From Cytophagales bacterium (lineage in GTDB: Bacteria; Bacteroidota; Bacteroidia; Cytophagales; Microscillaceae): a DNA stretch of 64,000 nucleotides. Under the pieces are notes generated by a model. That model was not told the DNA's origin. It was given only the letters and a program-made list of their open reading frames with translations, and did not search any database. A program made the position numbers and the translations under genes. The stretch covers positions 62,001 through 126,000 of the forward strand of contig RDZE01000014.1 of NCBI GenBank assembly GCA_004293905.1, read 5' to 3'. Positions within the stretch are counted from its first letter, which is position 1, and each line of letters opens with the position of its first letter. Shown one piece after another: positions 50,083-58,945 of the stretch.

Positions 50083-51283
50083 AAAACATATTCTATGCTC
50101 ATTATTACTATATAGTCTTCTTATAGTCGCAAATGCACAAAGCACAATTCAAGGTTATGTCGTAGATAGTACCCAAAAAGAAGCCATCGTTGGTGTACAA
50201 GTATTTCTTAATAATACCCAAAAGGGAAACCTCACTGACGCCAATGGCTACTTTGAAATTGAGAATGTCAGCGAAGGCAATTATGAAATAGTAGCCTCAT
50301 TTATTGGGTATAAAACTTATATACAACCCATAAAAATTACTAAAAATGCCAACCTCAATCTTCGCATCAGCCTCAGCCCACAAACCATAGAACTAAAAGA
50401 AGTAACCATCACGGAAGATAAACATTGGGAAGATAATTATTTGTTTTTTTGCCAAGCCTTTTTGGGCACTACCCCCAACGCCCTGCAATGCGAAATCAAA
50501 AACCCAAAAGCCCTTAAATTTTTCTTCGATGCTCCAAAAAGAGAACTCACAGCCTATGCAAAAGACTTCCTGATTATAGAAAATAAAGCATTGGGCTATC
50601 AAATCAAGTATAAATTAGAAGACTTTGCCCTCAACTTTGAATTAGGTTATCAAACCTATTGGGGAAATGCCTTTTTTCAGGAAATAGAAACAAAAAACAA
50701 AAAAAAGCAAAAACAATGGGCACAAAATAGAGCACAAGCCTATTATGGCTCGCTCACCCACTTCCTGAAAGCCGTTCACCACCAAAACTATCGCGAAGAA
50801 GGCTTTTGGGTCAGAAAATTACAAAGAATACCCAACAGAAACCGACTATCAGACGACATCATACAAAAAAACCTTCAAAATTTGATGCAACAAAAATACT
50901 CACTCAGTAGTGATACCATGCAATATTGGCAAAATGAACTCAAAAAACCAAGAATCACCGAAATACTACACTCCGAACTACTTCCCCCCGATAGCATTTC
51001 TACCCCAACCGATTCCTCTATGGTTTTACTACAATTCAATGACTACCTGCATATCATTTATCAACACGAACCAGAAGACCCCACTTATAGCTACCAAAGA
51101 AAGCAGAAACAAACTGCCGAAAACCAATCTTCAGTACTACGCCTTGTAGCCCCTTATGCCATCATAGACAAAAAAGGAATATTACTAAACCCTCTAACAG
51201 TTGTGAGCGAAGAATATTGGGCTTGGCAAGAAAAAGTAGCCGAAATGCTACCTTATGACTATCAACCACCCGAAAACAAATAA
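50075..51283 (+). CDS. Exported CarboxypepD_reg-like domain protein
   Basis: A 402-residue protein with a signal peptide (ILCSLLLYSLLIVANAQ). A CarboxypepD_reg-like domain covers about residues 22-105: TIQGYVVDSTQKEAIVGVQV, then LTDANGYFEIENV. The remaining 300 residues are unrecognised. ATG 50075 is used; an earlier in-frame start would put the signal sequence too far inside. It overlaps the kinase gene by 8 bases, so the two are translationally coupled and may form a surface-signalling pair. Confidence 0.7.
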   Translation: MNKKHILCSLLLYSLLIVANAQSTIQGYVVDSTQKEAIVGVQVFLNNTQKGNLTDANGYFEIENVSEGNYEIVASFIGYKTYIQPIKITKNANLNLRISLSPQTIELKEVTITEDKHWEDNYLFFCQAFLGTTPNALQCEIKNPKALKFFFDAPKRELTAYAKDFLIIENKALGYQIKYKLEDFALNFELGYQTYWGNAFFQEIETKNKKKQKQWAQNRAQAYYGSLTHFLKAVHHQNYREEGFWVRKLQRIPNRNRLSDDIIQKNLQNLMQQKYSLSSDTMQYWQNELKKPRITEILHSELLPPDSISTPTDSSMVLLQFNDYLHIIYQHEPEDPTYSYQRKQKQTAENQSSVLRLVAPYAIIDKKGILLNPLTVVSEEYWAWQEKVAEMLPYDYQPPENK

Positions 51284-51300
51284 TTTTACATGCCATACTC

Positions 51301-51330
51301 TTGTTTTCTAAAATAAAATTAGTACCTTTA
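51301..51330 (+). promoter_or_regulatory. Promoter of nuoK
   Basis: TTG (51301-51303), 19-base spacer, TACCTTTA (51323-51330). The ATG is only 5 bases beyond the -7 box, implying a leaderless mRNA. Confidence 0.5.
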
Positions 51331-51334
51331 CCCC

Positions 51335-51646
51335 ATGTTAACTATCAATCTTAGCCATTACCTCATCATCGCAGCCGCGCTATTCTGCACAGGTATTTTT
51401 TTATGCCTTACCAAACGCAATACCATCGCCATACTCATAGGCATAGAACTAATGCTCAATGCCGCCAATCTCAATCTTGTAGCATTTAGCCAATACGACC
51501 CAACAAAGCTACAAGGTACCACCAGCGCGTTGTTTGTAATGGTCGTTGCCGCCGCCGAAACAGCCGTAGCATTAGCCATCATCATCAATACCTATCAATA
51601 CTACCAAACCATAGACCCACAAAAAATCAACTCACTAAAAAATTAA
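51335..51646 (+). CDS. nuoK: NADH-quinone oxidoreductase subunit K
   Basis: A 103-residue protein of three membrane helices. It has the conserved Glu in GIELMLNAANLN and the second Glu in AAAETAVALAIIINTY, both used in proton pumping by complex I. Length matches NuoK. No other nuo gene is in the window; it is followed 16 bases later by murQ, an unrelated cytoplasmic enzyme. Thus it is an orphan subunit here. Confidence 0.93.
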   Translation: MLTINLSHYLIIAAALFCTGIFLCLTKRNTIAILIGIELMLNAANLNLVAFSQYDPTKLQGTTSALFVMVVAAAETAVALAIIINTYQYYQTIDPQKINSLKN

Positions 51647-51662
51647 CAACTATTTTTTACAC

Positions 51663-52469
51663 ATGGCAGACTTTCAAAATATCACCGAAAACGACTCCTA
51701 CTACCAAAATATAGAACAAATGCCACTGCAAGAATTGTTGCAAAACATCAACCGCGAAGACCAAACAGTTCCACAAGCAGTTGCCAAAGTAATTCCACAA
51801 ATAGAAAAATTAGTATCCCTAATCACCCAAAGAATGAAACAAGGTGGAAGACTTTTCTATATAGGAGCAGGGACAAGCGGCAGATTAGGAATTGTTGATG
51901 CCTCCGAATGCCCCCCAACCTTCGGAATACCACACGATAAAGTCATCGGAATTATCGCAGGTGGAGATACTGCCATCAGAAAAGCCGTAGAATTTGCCGA
52001 AGACAATACCGAACAAGGTTGGAAAGACTTACAAAATTTCAACATCAAACCCATAGATACCCTCATAGGCATAGCCGCCTCAGGACGAACCCCCTATGTA
52101 GTAGCAGCCATTGAAAAAGCAAGGCAACAGCAAATACTCACAGGTGCAATCACTTGTAACCCCAACTCGCCACTCGCACAAGCCGCAGAAATACCCATTG
52201 AAGTAATCGTAGGAGCAGAATTCATTACAGGAAGCACCCGCATGAAAGCAGGAACAGCGCAAAAACTTGTCCTCAATATGATTTCAACAGCCACCATGAT
52301 ACAACTCGGACACATCAAAGGAAATAAAATGGTAGATATGCAACTTAGCAATCAAAAATTAGTAAACAGAGGCATAAAAATGCTCATGAACGAACTCCAA
52401 ATCTCCGAAAACGAAGCCCAAGCACTACTCCAAAAACACGGAAGCGTAAGAAAAGCCTTAGAAAAATAA
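51663..52469 (+). CDS. murQ: N-acetylmuramic acid 6-phosphate etherase
   Basis: A 268-residue SIS-fold enzyme that splits the lactyl ether of MurNAc-6-P during cell-wall recycling. Blocks: FYIGAGTSGRLGIVDASECP and AGGDTAIRKAVEFAEDN. TLIGIAASGRTPYVVAA and the EFITGSTRMKAGTAQKLVLN motif are also present. Length is at the short end of the family but the fold is complete. No MurK/AnmK or transporter gene is adjacent. It belongs to a plus-strand run with small gaps (16 bases before, 6 after). Confidence 0.95.
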   Translation: MADFQNITENDSYYQNIEQMPLQELLQNINREDQTVPQAVAKVIPQIEKLVSLITQRMKQGGRLFYIGAGTSGRLGIVDASECPPTFGIPHDKVIGIIAGGDTAIRKAVEFAEDNTEQGWKDLQNFNIKPIDTLIGIAASGRTPYVVAAIEKARQQQILTGAITCNPNSPLAQAAEIPIEVIVGAEFITGSTRMKAGTAQKLVLNMISTATMIQLGHIKGNKMVDMQLSNQKLVNRGIKMLMNELQISENEAQALLQKHGSVRKALEK

Positions 52470-52475
52470 AATCAC

Positions 52476-53210
52476 ATGTTTTCAGACAAAGAACTCAGCA
52501 ATATTCTATTCTTAGACATAGAAACCGCACGCAGCCACTATCAACTCAATGAACTATCGGAGGGAATGCAAAAAATGTGGGAACACAAAGCCCAAATGAT
52601 GGACAAAGACAGCGAACAAACCCCACAAGAAAAATACAAAGACAAAGCCGCCATATTTGCCGAATTTGGCAGAGTTGTATGCATCAGTGTAGCCTTGATT
52701 CATTTTGTTAATAATGAGCCACATCTCAAGCTAAAATCATACTATGGCGAAAACGAAAACGAAATATTACTACAATTCAAAGAACTATTAGACCAAAAAC
52801 TTGACCCAAAAAAATACCCCAATCTACAATTAGCCGCCCACAATGGCAAAGAATTTGACTATCCTTACTTGTGCCGAAGGTTGCTCATCAACCAAATACA
52901 ACTCCCCAAAATACTACAAATACAAAACAAAAAACCTTGGGAAGTACAACTCTTAGACACGATGGAAATGTGGAAATTTGGCGACAAAAAAAACTTCACA
53001 AAATTAGAACTCCTTTGCCATATTTTCGACATACCAAGCCCAAAAGACAACATAGACGGAAGCCAAGTAGGGGAATACTTCTGGGAAAGGAAAGAATACA
53101 AAACCATCGCCCAATATTGTGAAAAAGATGTAGTTGCCACCGCACAGCTAATCATGAAATATAGCCTAAAGCCACTTATCAAAGAAGAAAACATAGAATA
53201 CTCGCTATGA
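52476..53210 (+). CDS. PolB-like 3'-5' exonuclease
   Basis: A 244-residue DEDDy-type exonuclease. It shows LFLDIETAR (motif I), AAHNGKEFDYPYLCRR (motif II) and YCEKDVVATAQL (motif III). The catalytic acids are all in place. Members trim DNA or RNA 3' ends; the exact substrate is unknown. It starts 6 bases after murQ and overlaps the RDD gene by 4 bases. Confidence 0.85.
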   Translation: MFSDKELSNILFLDIETARSHYQLNELSEGMQKMWEHKAQMMDKDSEQTPQEKYKDKAAIFAEFGRVVCISVALIHFVNNEPHLKLKSYYGENENEILLQFKELLDQKLDPKKYPNLQLAAHNGKEFDYPYLCRRLLINQIQLPKILQIQNKKPWEVQLLDTMEMWKFGDKKNFTKLELLCHIFDIPSPKDNIDGSQVGEYFWERKEYKTIAQYCEKDVVATAQLIMKYSLKPLIKEENIEYSL

Positions 53211-53995
53211 ACATACAAATAGAAACCACCCAAAACGTAAAAATAACCTACCAAACCGCCGATTTAGGCATCAGAGTACTGTCTTATTTCATAGACCTCA
53301 TCATCTGTTATTCCTACCTATTTTTAGTGTATGTTCTCATGTATAACTTATACTATACAAATTTACTACTCAATAGTAGTGGTTTAGATGATATAGAAGC
53401 ACTCACAACACTATTCTACGTCATCACCTTCTTACTCACTATCCCTTTTTTATTCTACGACTTCCTCTGCGAATACTTTTTAGCAGGACAATCCATAGGA
53501 AAAAAATTATTAGGGCTCAAAGTAGTCAGCATCAACGGAAAAGAAACGCCTATCAATAGTTACCTCATCAGGTGGCTCTTCCGAATCATCGAAAATGTAT
53601 TTCTACTATATGGCAGCATACCCCTCATTGCGGCAGCCGTCAGCTCAAAAAGACAACGCTTAGGCGATATGGTCGCAGGCACTACCGTAGTCAATATCAA
53701 AGCCCAAAATACCTCCCTGAAACAAATTATTAGCAATAACACCCCTGCCCCAACAATTCAAGAAACTTACACACCCCTATTTTTTCAAGTAACCTTGCTC
53801 AATGGCTCACAAATAGCACTAATTAAAGAAACTATCAAAGAATACAAGCAAAACAAGAATGAAGAAGTAATCAATTTACTAAGTCAGAAGATAAAAAATA
53901 CACTGGAAATAGCAACCCTACCCCAACCAATGGAAAATATAGAATTTCTAAAAACCATCATTAACGATTATCACTATTTTGCTGAACAAAAATAA
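53207..53995 (+). CDS. RDD-domain membrane protein
   Basis: A 262-residue protein whose first 165 residues hold the RDD domain. It has the defining motif around residue 23 (LGIRVLSYFIDLIIC) and SIGKKLLGLKVVSINGKE with QRLGDMVAGTTVV. Three to four membrane helices are visible. The C-terminal 90 residues are soluble and unrecognised. RDD proteins have been linked to ion transport, but the role here is unknown. Overlaps the exonuclease gene by 4 bases. Confidence 0.82.
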   Translation: MNIQIETTQNVKITYQTADLGIRVLSYFIDLIICYSYLFLVYVLMYNLYYTNLLLNSSGLDDIEALTTLFYVITFLLTIPFLFYDFLCEYFLAGQSIGKKLLGLKVVSINGKETPINSYLIRWLFRIIENVFLLYGSIPLIAAAVSSKRQRLGDMVAGTTVVNIKAQNTSLKQIISNNTPAPTIQETYTPLFFQVTLLNGSQIALIKETIKEYKQNKNEEVINLLSQKIKNTLEIATLPQPMENIEFLKTIINDYHYFAEQK

Positions 53996-54081
53996 AATTT
54001 CAGCAAACAAAAAACTAAAATATACGTTTATACAAAAAATATTACATTTTCTTACTTATTACTTAACAAACAAATAATCCA

Positions 54082-54330
54082 ATGGAAGCAGAAAATAATA
54101 AAATCAACGAAAGGCAAGAAAACTCTCCCAAACACAACGAAGTAGAATTTGAAGCCCTCATTTTCAAAAACGGCAAACCCACCTATGTAACTCAAAAAGG
54201 TACATTCCAAGATTGGACTACACACCCACAAGATGCCAGCGTAATAGCCATCATCAGAGATAAAGACGGCAAAATGCACATGAAACGCCCCGAAGATGTT
54301 AAATTTATTACCCACAACAACGAACTATAA
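54082..54330 (+). CDS. Hypothetical protein, 82 residues
   Basis: A soluble, charged protein, MEAENNKINERQENSPKHNE, then beta-rich VEFEALIFKNGKPTYVTQKG. No family recognised. Its stop directly precedes the TTG start of the WbqC-like gene, so translation is likely coupled. It lies 86 bases after the RDD gene. Confidence 0.5.
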   Translation: MEAENNKINERQENSPKHNEVEFEALIFKNGKPTYVTQKGTFQDWTTHPQDASVIAIIRDKDGKMHMKRPEDVKFITHNNEL

Positions 54331-54981
54331 TTGGAAACAATACAAACACCACTAATCATTGATTTACAATACCTCCCACCTACCCATTATTGGCAAAAAA
54401 TCATACAGCACAATAACATTTACTTAGACGATAACGAAACCTACCAAAAACAAACCTATAAAAACCGTTGCTACATCCTCACCTCACAAGGAAAACAACT
54501 CCTCTCTATACCTATACAAAAAAATACCAACCAAAAAGTCAAAGACACCAAAATAGATTATAGTGAAAAATGGCATCTCAAACACATCAGAAGCCTACAA
54601 GCCGCCTATGGAAAATCGCCCTTCTACGAATTCATAGCTCCTGAGATATTTTCCCTTTTGGAAAAAAAAATTGACTTTTTGGCAGACCTCAACCACCAAC
54701 TAATGACAACTTGTCTGAAACTGTTGAAAATAAGCCCCACACTACAACGCCTCTCAGAAGCAAATTTAACAGCAGAAAAAATAATTGAAACCGCTCATTA
54801 TCAAGACCTTAGAAACACCATCACCCCACCCAAAAAAAATACACCCACCAATCCTACCACCCAAAAAACCTACCCACAAGTTTTTGGCAATGCTTTTGTG
54901 CAAGAACTTTCTATCATAGATTTATTGTTTTGTCAAGGCAATCAAGCACAAAAATTTTTAAGACAAATAACCAATCCATAA
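54331..54981 (+). CDS. WbqC family protein
   Basis: A 216-residue protein of the WbqC family, with the N-terminal DLQYLPPTHYWQKIIQHNNI, an SIPIQKNT block and EKWHLKHIRSLQAAYGKSPF, as in the family. WbqC proteins are found with polysaccharide and amino-sugar genes, function not settled. The start is a TTG immediately after the previous stop codon (54328-54330); no ATG is available before the conserved part. Confidence 0.78.
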   Translation: METIQTPLIIDLQYLPPTHYWQKIIQHNNIYLDDNETYQKQTYKNRCYILTSQGKQLLSIPIQKNTNQKVKDTKIDYSEKWHLKHIRSLQAAYGKSPFYEFIAPEIFSLLEKKIDFLADLNHQLMTTCLKLLKISPTLQRLSEANLTAEKIIETAHYQDLRNTITPPKKNTPTNPTTQKTYPQVFGNAFVQELSIIDLLFCQGNQAQKFLRQITNP

Positions 54982-55129
54982 ATTTGTTTTTGTCAAAAAT
55001 TATATGCTAATTTACTACCTACTAAGCAACAAAAAATTTTTTTTTGTGTTTAAAACCTAAATACTCAATCAGCAAAATAAACAACAACAATAATCTTTGC
55101 ATAAAAATATACTATTAATAAAAAGCCAA

Positions 55130-57661
55130 ATGGAAGCAAAATTTTCAAACAGAGTCAAAGAAGTCATCTCACTCAGCAGAGAAGAAGCACTTCGATTAGG
55201 ACACGACTACATAGGCACAGAACACCTACTGCTCGGACTCATACGCGAAGGCGAAGGAATAGCTATTAACGTACTCAGAAAATTAGGCATTGCCTTAGAG
55301 GAACTCAAAGCTAACCTCGAACAAGTCGCAAAAAAAAGCGGTATTGCTGCCAATGTTAAAAACTTATCTCACATACCACTCACAAGACAATCTGAAAAAG
55401 CACTCAAACTTACCTATCTCGAAGCAAAAGCCTTCAAAAGCCAACTCATAGGCACAGAACACCTATTGCTCTCTATCCTACGCGATACTGATAGTGTAGC
55501 TACACAAATACTAGCACAATACGATGTAACCTATGACAACGTAAAAGACCTACTCGAACAAGGCATTACCCAACAACCAAACCCACAAGCCAATAACGAC
55601 ACAGACGACTCTGACGAAGATTCATCACGCATGTTTGGCGGTGGAGGCGGAAGAGAAAGCTCAAGAGCTGAAAAATCTAAAACCCCCGTTTTAGACAACT
55701 TCGGACGTGACCTCACAAAACTTGCCGAAATCGGAAAATTAGACCCCATCGTAGGAAGAGAAAAAGAAATAGAACGCGTAGCCCAAATCCTAAGCCGAAG
55801 AAAGAAAAATAATCCTATACTCATAGGAGAACCCGGCGTAGGAAAAACAGCCATCGCAGAAGGTTTAGCACTCCGAATCATTCAGAAAAAAGTATCACGC
55901 GTACTCTTCGGAAAAAGAGTCGTAACCTTAGACCTTGCCTCATTAGTAGCAGGAACAAAATACAGAGGACAATTCGAAGAAAGAATGAAAGCCGTTATGA
56001 ACGAGCTGGAAAAATCACCCGATGTAATCCTTTTCATAGACGAACTACATACCATCGTAGGCGCAGGAGGCGCATCAGGCTCTTTAGATGCCTCAAATAT
56101 GTTCAAACCCGCACTCGCAAGAGGCGATATACAATGCATTGGCGCAACCACCTTAGACGAATACAGACAATACATCGAAAAAGATGGAGCACTCGCACGC
56201 CGTTTCCAAATGGTAATGGTAGACGCAACCACCCCAGAAGAAACACTCGAAATCCTTAATAACATAAAGGATAAATACGAAGACCACCACCACGTAAACT
56301 ATACCCCCGAAGCACTTCAAGCATGCGTAAAACTTTCCGATAGATACATCTCCGACAGATTCCTACCCGATAAAGCCATAGATGTATTAGACGAAGCTGG
56401 CGCAAGAGTACACATCAACAACATACAAGTACCCAAAGAAATATTAGACCTCGAGGAAAAAATAGAAAACGTAAAAAAAGAAAAAAATCAAGTCGTTAAA
56501 AGTCAACAATACGAACAAGCCGCCCAACTCCGCGACAAAGAAAAAAGACTACAAGACGAACTCGAACAAGCTAAAATCAATTGGGAAGAAGAAACCAAGA
56601 AAAAAAGATACAACGTAGACGAAGAAAACGTAGCCGAAGTAATCGCCATGATGACTGGCATACCTACACAGCGCGTAGCCCAAAAAGAAAGCCTCAAAAT
56701 ACTCGGAATGGGTGATGCCCTCAAAGGAAAAGTCATAGGGCAAGATGAAGCCGTTCAAAAACTCGTAAAAGCCATTCAAAGAACTCGCGTAGGACTCAAA
56801 GACCCCCGAAAACCAATTGGCTCATTTGTCTTTCTCGGTCCCACAGGTGTAGGAAAAACAGAATTAGCAAAAACACTCGCTACTTATCTCTTCGACAAAG
56901 AAGATGCCCTCGTAAGAATAGACATGAGCGAATACATGGAAAAATTCTCCGTATCACGCTTAGTAGGTGCGCCTCCGGGCTATGTAGGTTATGAAGAAGG
57001 CGGACAACTTACCGAAAAAATACGCCGAAAACCTTATAGTGTAGTGCTACTCGATGAAATCGAAAAAGCTCACCCTGACGTATTTAACATCCTTTTGCAA
57101 GTGTTAGATGATGGTATTCTCACCGATGGATTAGGACGCCGCGTAGATTTCAAAAATACAATCATCATCATGACCTCCAACATCGGTGTCAAAGACCTCA
57201 AAGACTTTGGCGCAGGCGTAGGCTTTGCTACCAAAGCGCGCGAAGAACAGCAAGACGAACTCATGAAGAGCACTATTCAAAATGCACTTAAAAAAGCATT
57301 CTCGCCTGAGTTTCTCAACCGCCTCGATGATGTCATTGTGTTCAATTCACTACAACGCGAACACATTCACCAAATTATCGACATCATGCTCGCCAAAGTA
57401 TTTGCACGCATCAGCACATTAGGATACCAAGTAGAACTTACTGAAAAAGCCAAAGACTTCTTAGCCGAAAAAGGATATGACCCTCAGTACGGTGCAAGAC
57501 CACTCCAAAGAGCGATTCAAAAATACTTGGAAGACCCCGTAGCCGAAGAAATACTCAAAGGCGAAGTAGCCGAAGGCGATACCATCATCGGTGATTATAC
57601 AGGCGAAGGAGAAAGTCTGACACTCTCGATACGCAAAAACACCTCCGAAACAAAAGCATAA
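55130..57661 (+). CDS. clpC: ATP-dependent Clp protease ATP-binding subunit ClpC
   Basis: An 843-residue AAA+ unfoldase that feeds ClpP. It has two Clp-N repeats (about residues 4-145) and a first AAA domain with Walker A GEPGVGKTAIAEGLA and Walker B VILFIDELHT. A UVR-like motif (QYEQAAQLRDKEKRLQ) lies in the middle region, and the second AAA domain has GPTGVGKTELAKTLA. The UVR segment identifies ClpC rather than ClpB or ClpA. ATG 55130 (MEAKFSNRVKEV) is chosen as the family start; an upstream in-frame TTG is less likely. A terminator follows. Confidence 0.95.
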   Translation: MEAKFSNRVKEVISLSREEALRLGHDYIGTEHLLLGLIREGEGIAINVLRKLGIALEELKANLEQVAKKSGIAANVKNLSHIPLTRQSEKALKLTYLEAKAFKSQLIGTEHLLLSILRDTDSVATQILAQYDVTYDNVKDLLEQGITQQPNPQANNDTDDSDEDSSRMFGGGGGRESSRAEKSKTPVLDNFGRDLTKLAEIGKLDPIVGREKEIERVAQILSRRKKNNPILIGEPGVGKTAIAEGLALRIIQKKVSRVLFGKRVVTLDLASLVAGTKYRGQFEERMKAVMNELEKSPDVILFIDELHTIVGAGGASGSLDASNMFKPALARGDIQCIGATTLDEYRQYIEKDGALARRFQMVMVDATTPEETLEILNNIKDKYEDHHHVNYTPEALQACVKLSDRYISDRFLPDKAIDVLDEAGARVHINNIQVPKEILDLEEKIENVKKEKNQVVKSQQYEQAAQLRDKEKRLQDELEQAKINWEEETKKKRYNVDEENVAEVIAMMTGIPTQRVAQKESLKILGMGDALKGKVIGQDEAVQKLVKAIQRTRVGLKDPRKPIGSFVFLGPTGVGKTELAKTLATYLFDKEDALVRIDMSEYMEKFSVSRLVGAPPGYVGYEEGGQLTEKIRRKPYSVVLLDEIEKAHPDVFNILLQVLDDGILTDGLGRRVDFKNTIIIMTSNIGVKDLKDFGAGVGFATKAREEQQDELMKSTIQNALKKAFSPEFLNRLDDVIVFNSLQREHIHQIIDIMLAKVFARISTLGYQVELTEKAKDFLAEKGYDPQYGARPLQRAIQKYLEDPVAEEILKGEVAEGDTIIGDYTGEGESLTLSIRKNTSETKA

Positions 57662-57692
57662 CGCTTTTAATATCATCTTACATTCATATTCT

Positions 57693-57735
57693 CAATTTCT
57701 TGATTGCTACCATAGTAGTCAAGAAATTGTTTTTA
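57693..57735 (+). terminator. Terminator after clpC
   Basis: An 11-bp stem (57693-57703 with 57719-57729), extended by a 4-bp inner stem, followed by five T. An upstream in-frame start of menE overlaps it, which supports the later menE start. Confidence 0.75.
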
Positions 57736-57750
57736 TATACAAAATCCACT

Positions 57751-58842
57751 ATGATTCTACAAATCAATCATCAAACCATTGACCTCCAAAAAATACTTGA
57801 GCCCGAAACAACAATACCAATTCTTGAAGCCAATGAACAAACCGCCCTACAATTTTGCATAGATTGGCTCAAAGGAAAAGAAGAATTTACCCTAAAAACT
57901 TCTGGCTCTACAGGCACTCCAAAAAATATCTCTCTAAAACGACAAAATATGCAGTGGAGCGCAAAAGCCACTATCAAAGCACTACAACTCCAGAACGTAA
58001 AAAAAGCACTCATCTGCCTACCCACACAATACATCGCAGGAACAATGATGCTTGTACGTGCCTTAGAGCACCATTGGGACATCTACCTCACTACTCCAAA
58101 AGCCAATCCTTTAGAGCAACTCCCCCAAAACTATCAGCCCGATTTTACTGCATTAGTTCCTACACAACTCACAAATATATTGCAAAATACTCATACTCAG
58201 CATATTGCGCAAAAAATGCAAAGCATACTCATAGGAGGTGCCGCAATAGAAGAAACACTCATAGAACAATGCCAAAGCATAAAAACCCCCATCTATAGCT
58301 CTTATGGAATGACCGAAACTATCTCGCACATAGCCCTGAGAAGAATCAATGGGGCAGAAAAAACCAATTATTACATAACCCTACCACAAGTAGACATAGA
58401 CCAAGACGAAAGGCAATGCCTAAAAATAAAAGCACAAGTAACTGACAATGAATGGATTACGACCAATGACATTGTAGAGGTTTTACCTCAAAAACAAGGC
58501 TTTAGACTTTTAGGACGCGCCGACAATATCATCAACACAGGCGGTATAAAAATACAACCTGAAACCATAGAGAAAAAAATAGCCCACTTCCTACCACCCG
58601 ATACCCCATTTTTCATCACTGCCATTGCAGATAGTTATTGGGGCAACAAAGTCGTACTACTCATTCAATCAAGCCAAACAATAGACCTAAATACCATCAA
58701 AGAAAAACTAAAACCCATACTACTACCACACGAAATGCCCAAAGAAATACATCTTTTTAGCCCATTCTTATATACCGAAACAGGAAAAATACAACGAAAA
58801 ACAACCACAGAAGCCTTTTTGAAAACTACAAAAAAATGTTAA
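57751..58842 (+). CDS. menE: o-Succinylbenzoate-CoA ligase-like AMP-forming enzyme
   Basis: A 363-residue acyl-adenylate-forming enzyme that would activate o-succinylbenzoate in menaquinone synthesis. Motifs: TSGSTGTPKNI (about residue 50), YSSYGMTETISHIAL, GRADNIINTGGIKI and the C-terminal TGKIQRK with the catalytic Lys. Its short N-terminal half fits the compact Bacteroidota MenE. ATG 57751 is used because the longer frame runs through the clpC terminator. No other men gene is adjacent. Confidence 0.82.
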   Translation: MILQINHQTIDLQKILEPETTIPILEANEQTALQFCIDWLKGKEEFTLKTSGSTGTPKNISLKRQNMQWSAKATIKALQLQNVKKALICLPTQYIAGTMMLVRALEHHWDIYLTTPKANPLEQLPQNYQPDFTALVPTQLTNILQNTHTQHIAQKMQSILIGGAAIEETLIEQCQSIKTPIYSSYGMTETISHIALRRINGAEKTNYYITLPQVDIDQDERQCLKIKAQVTDNEWITTNDIVEVLPQKQGFRLLGRADNIINTGGIKIQPETIEKKIAHFLPPDTPFFITAIADSYWGNKVVLLIQSSQTIDLNTIKEKLKPILLPHEMPKEIHLFSPFLYTETGKIQRKTTTEAFLKTTKKC

Positions 58843-58901
58843 ATTTAAAATCATACCCCTGAAACCTCACCCATTTTAGAACTAAAAACCAAGTTTTTAC
58901 T

Positions 58902-58909
58902 TACCTTTG
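58902..58909 (+). promoter_or_regulatory. -7 box of cysS
   Basis: TACCTTTG matches TAnnTTTG, 36 bases before the cysS ATG; the -33 element (TTTAG near 58876) is weak. Confidence 0.5.
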
Positions 58910-58945
58910 CTCATTCATTTATATTTATATTTCTACTCTCAATCT

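Noticed and set aside
55097..55129. TTG start 11 codons upstream of clpC
   Set aside because: The family starts at MEAKFSNRVKEV; the extra residues do not fit known ClpC N-termini.
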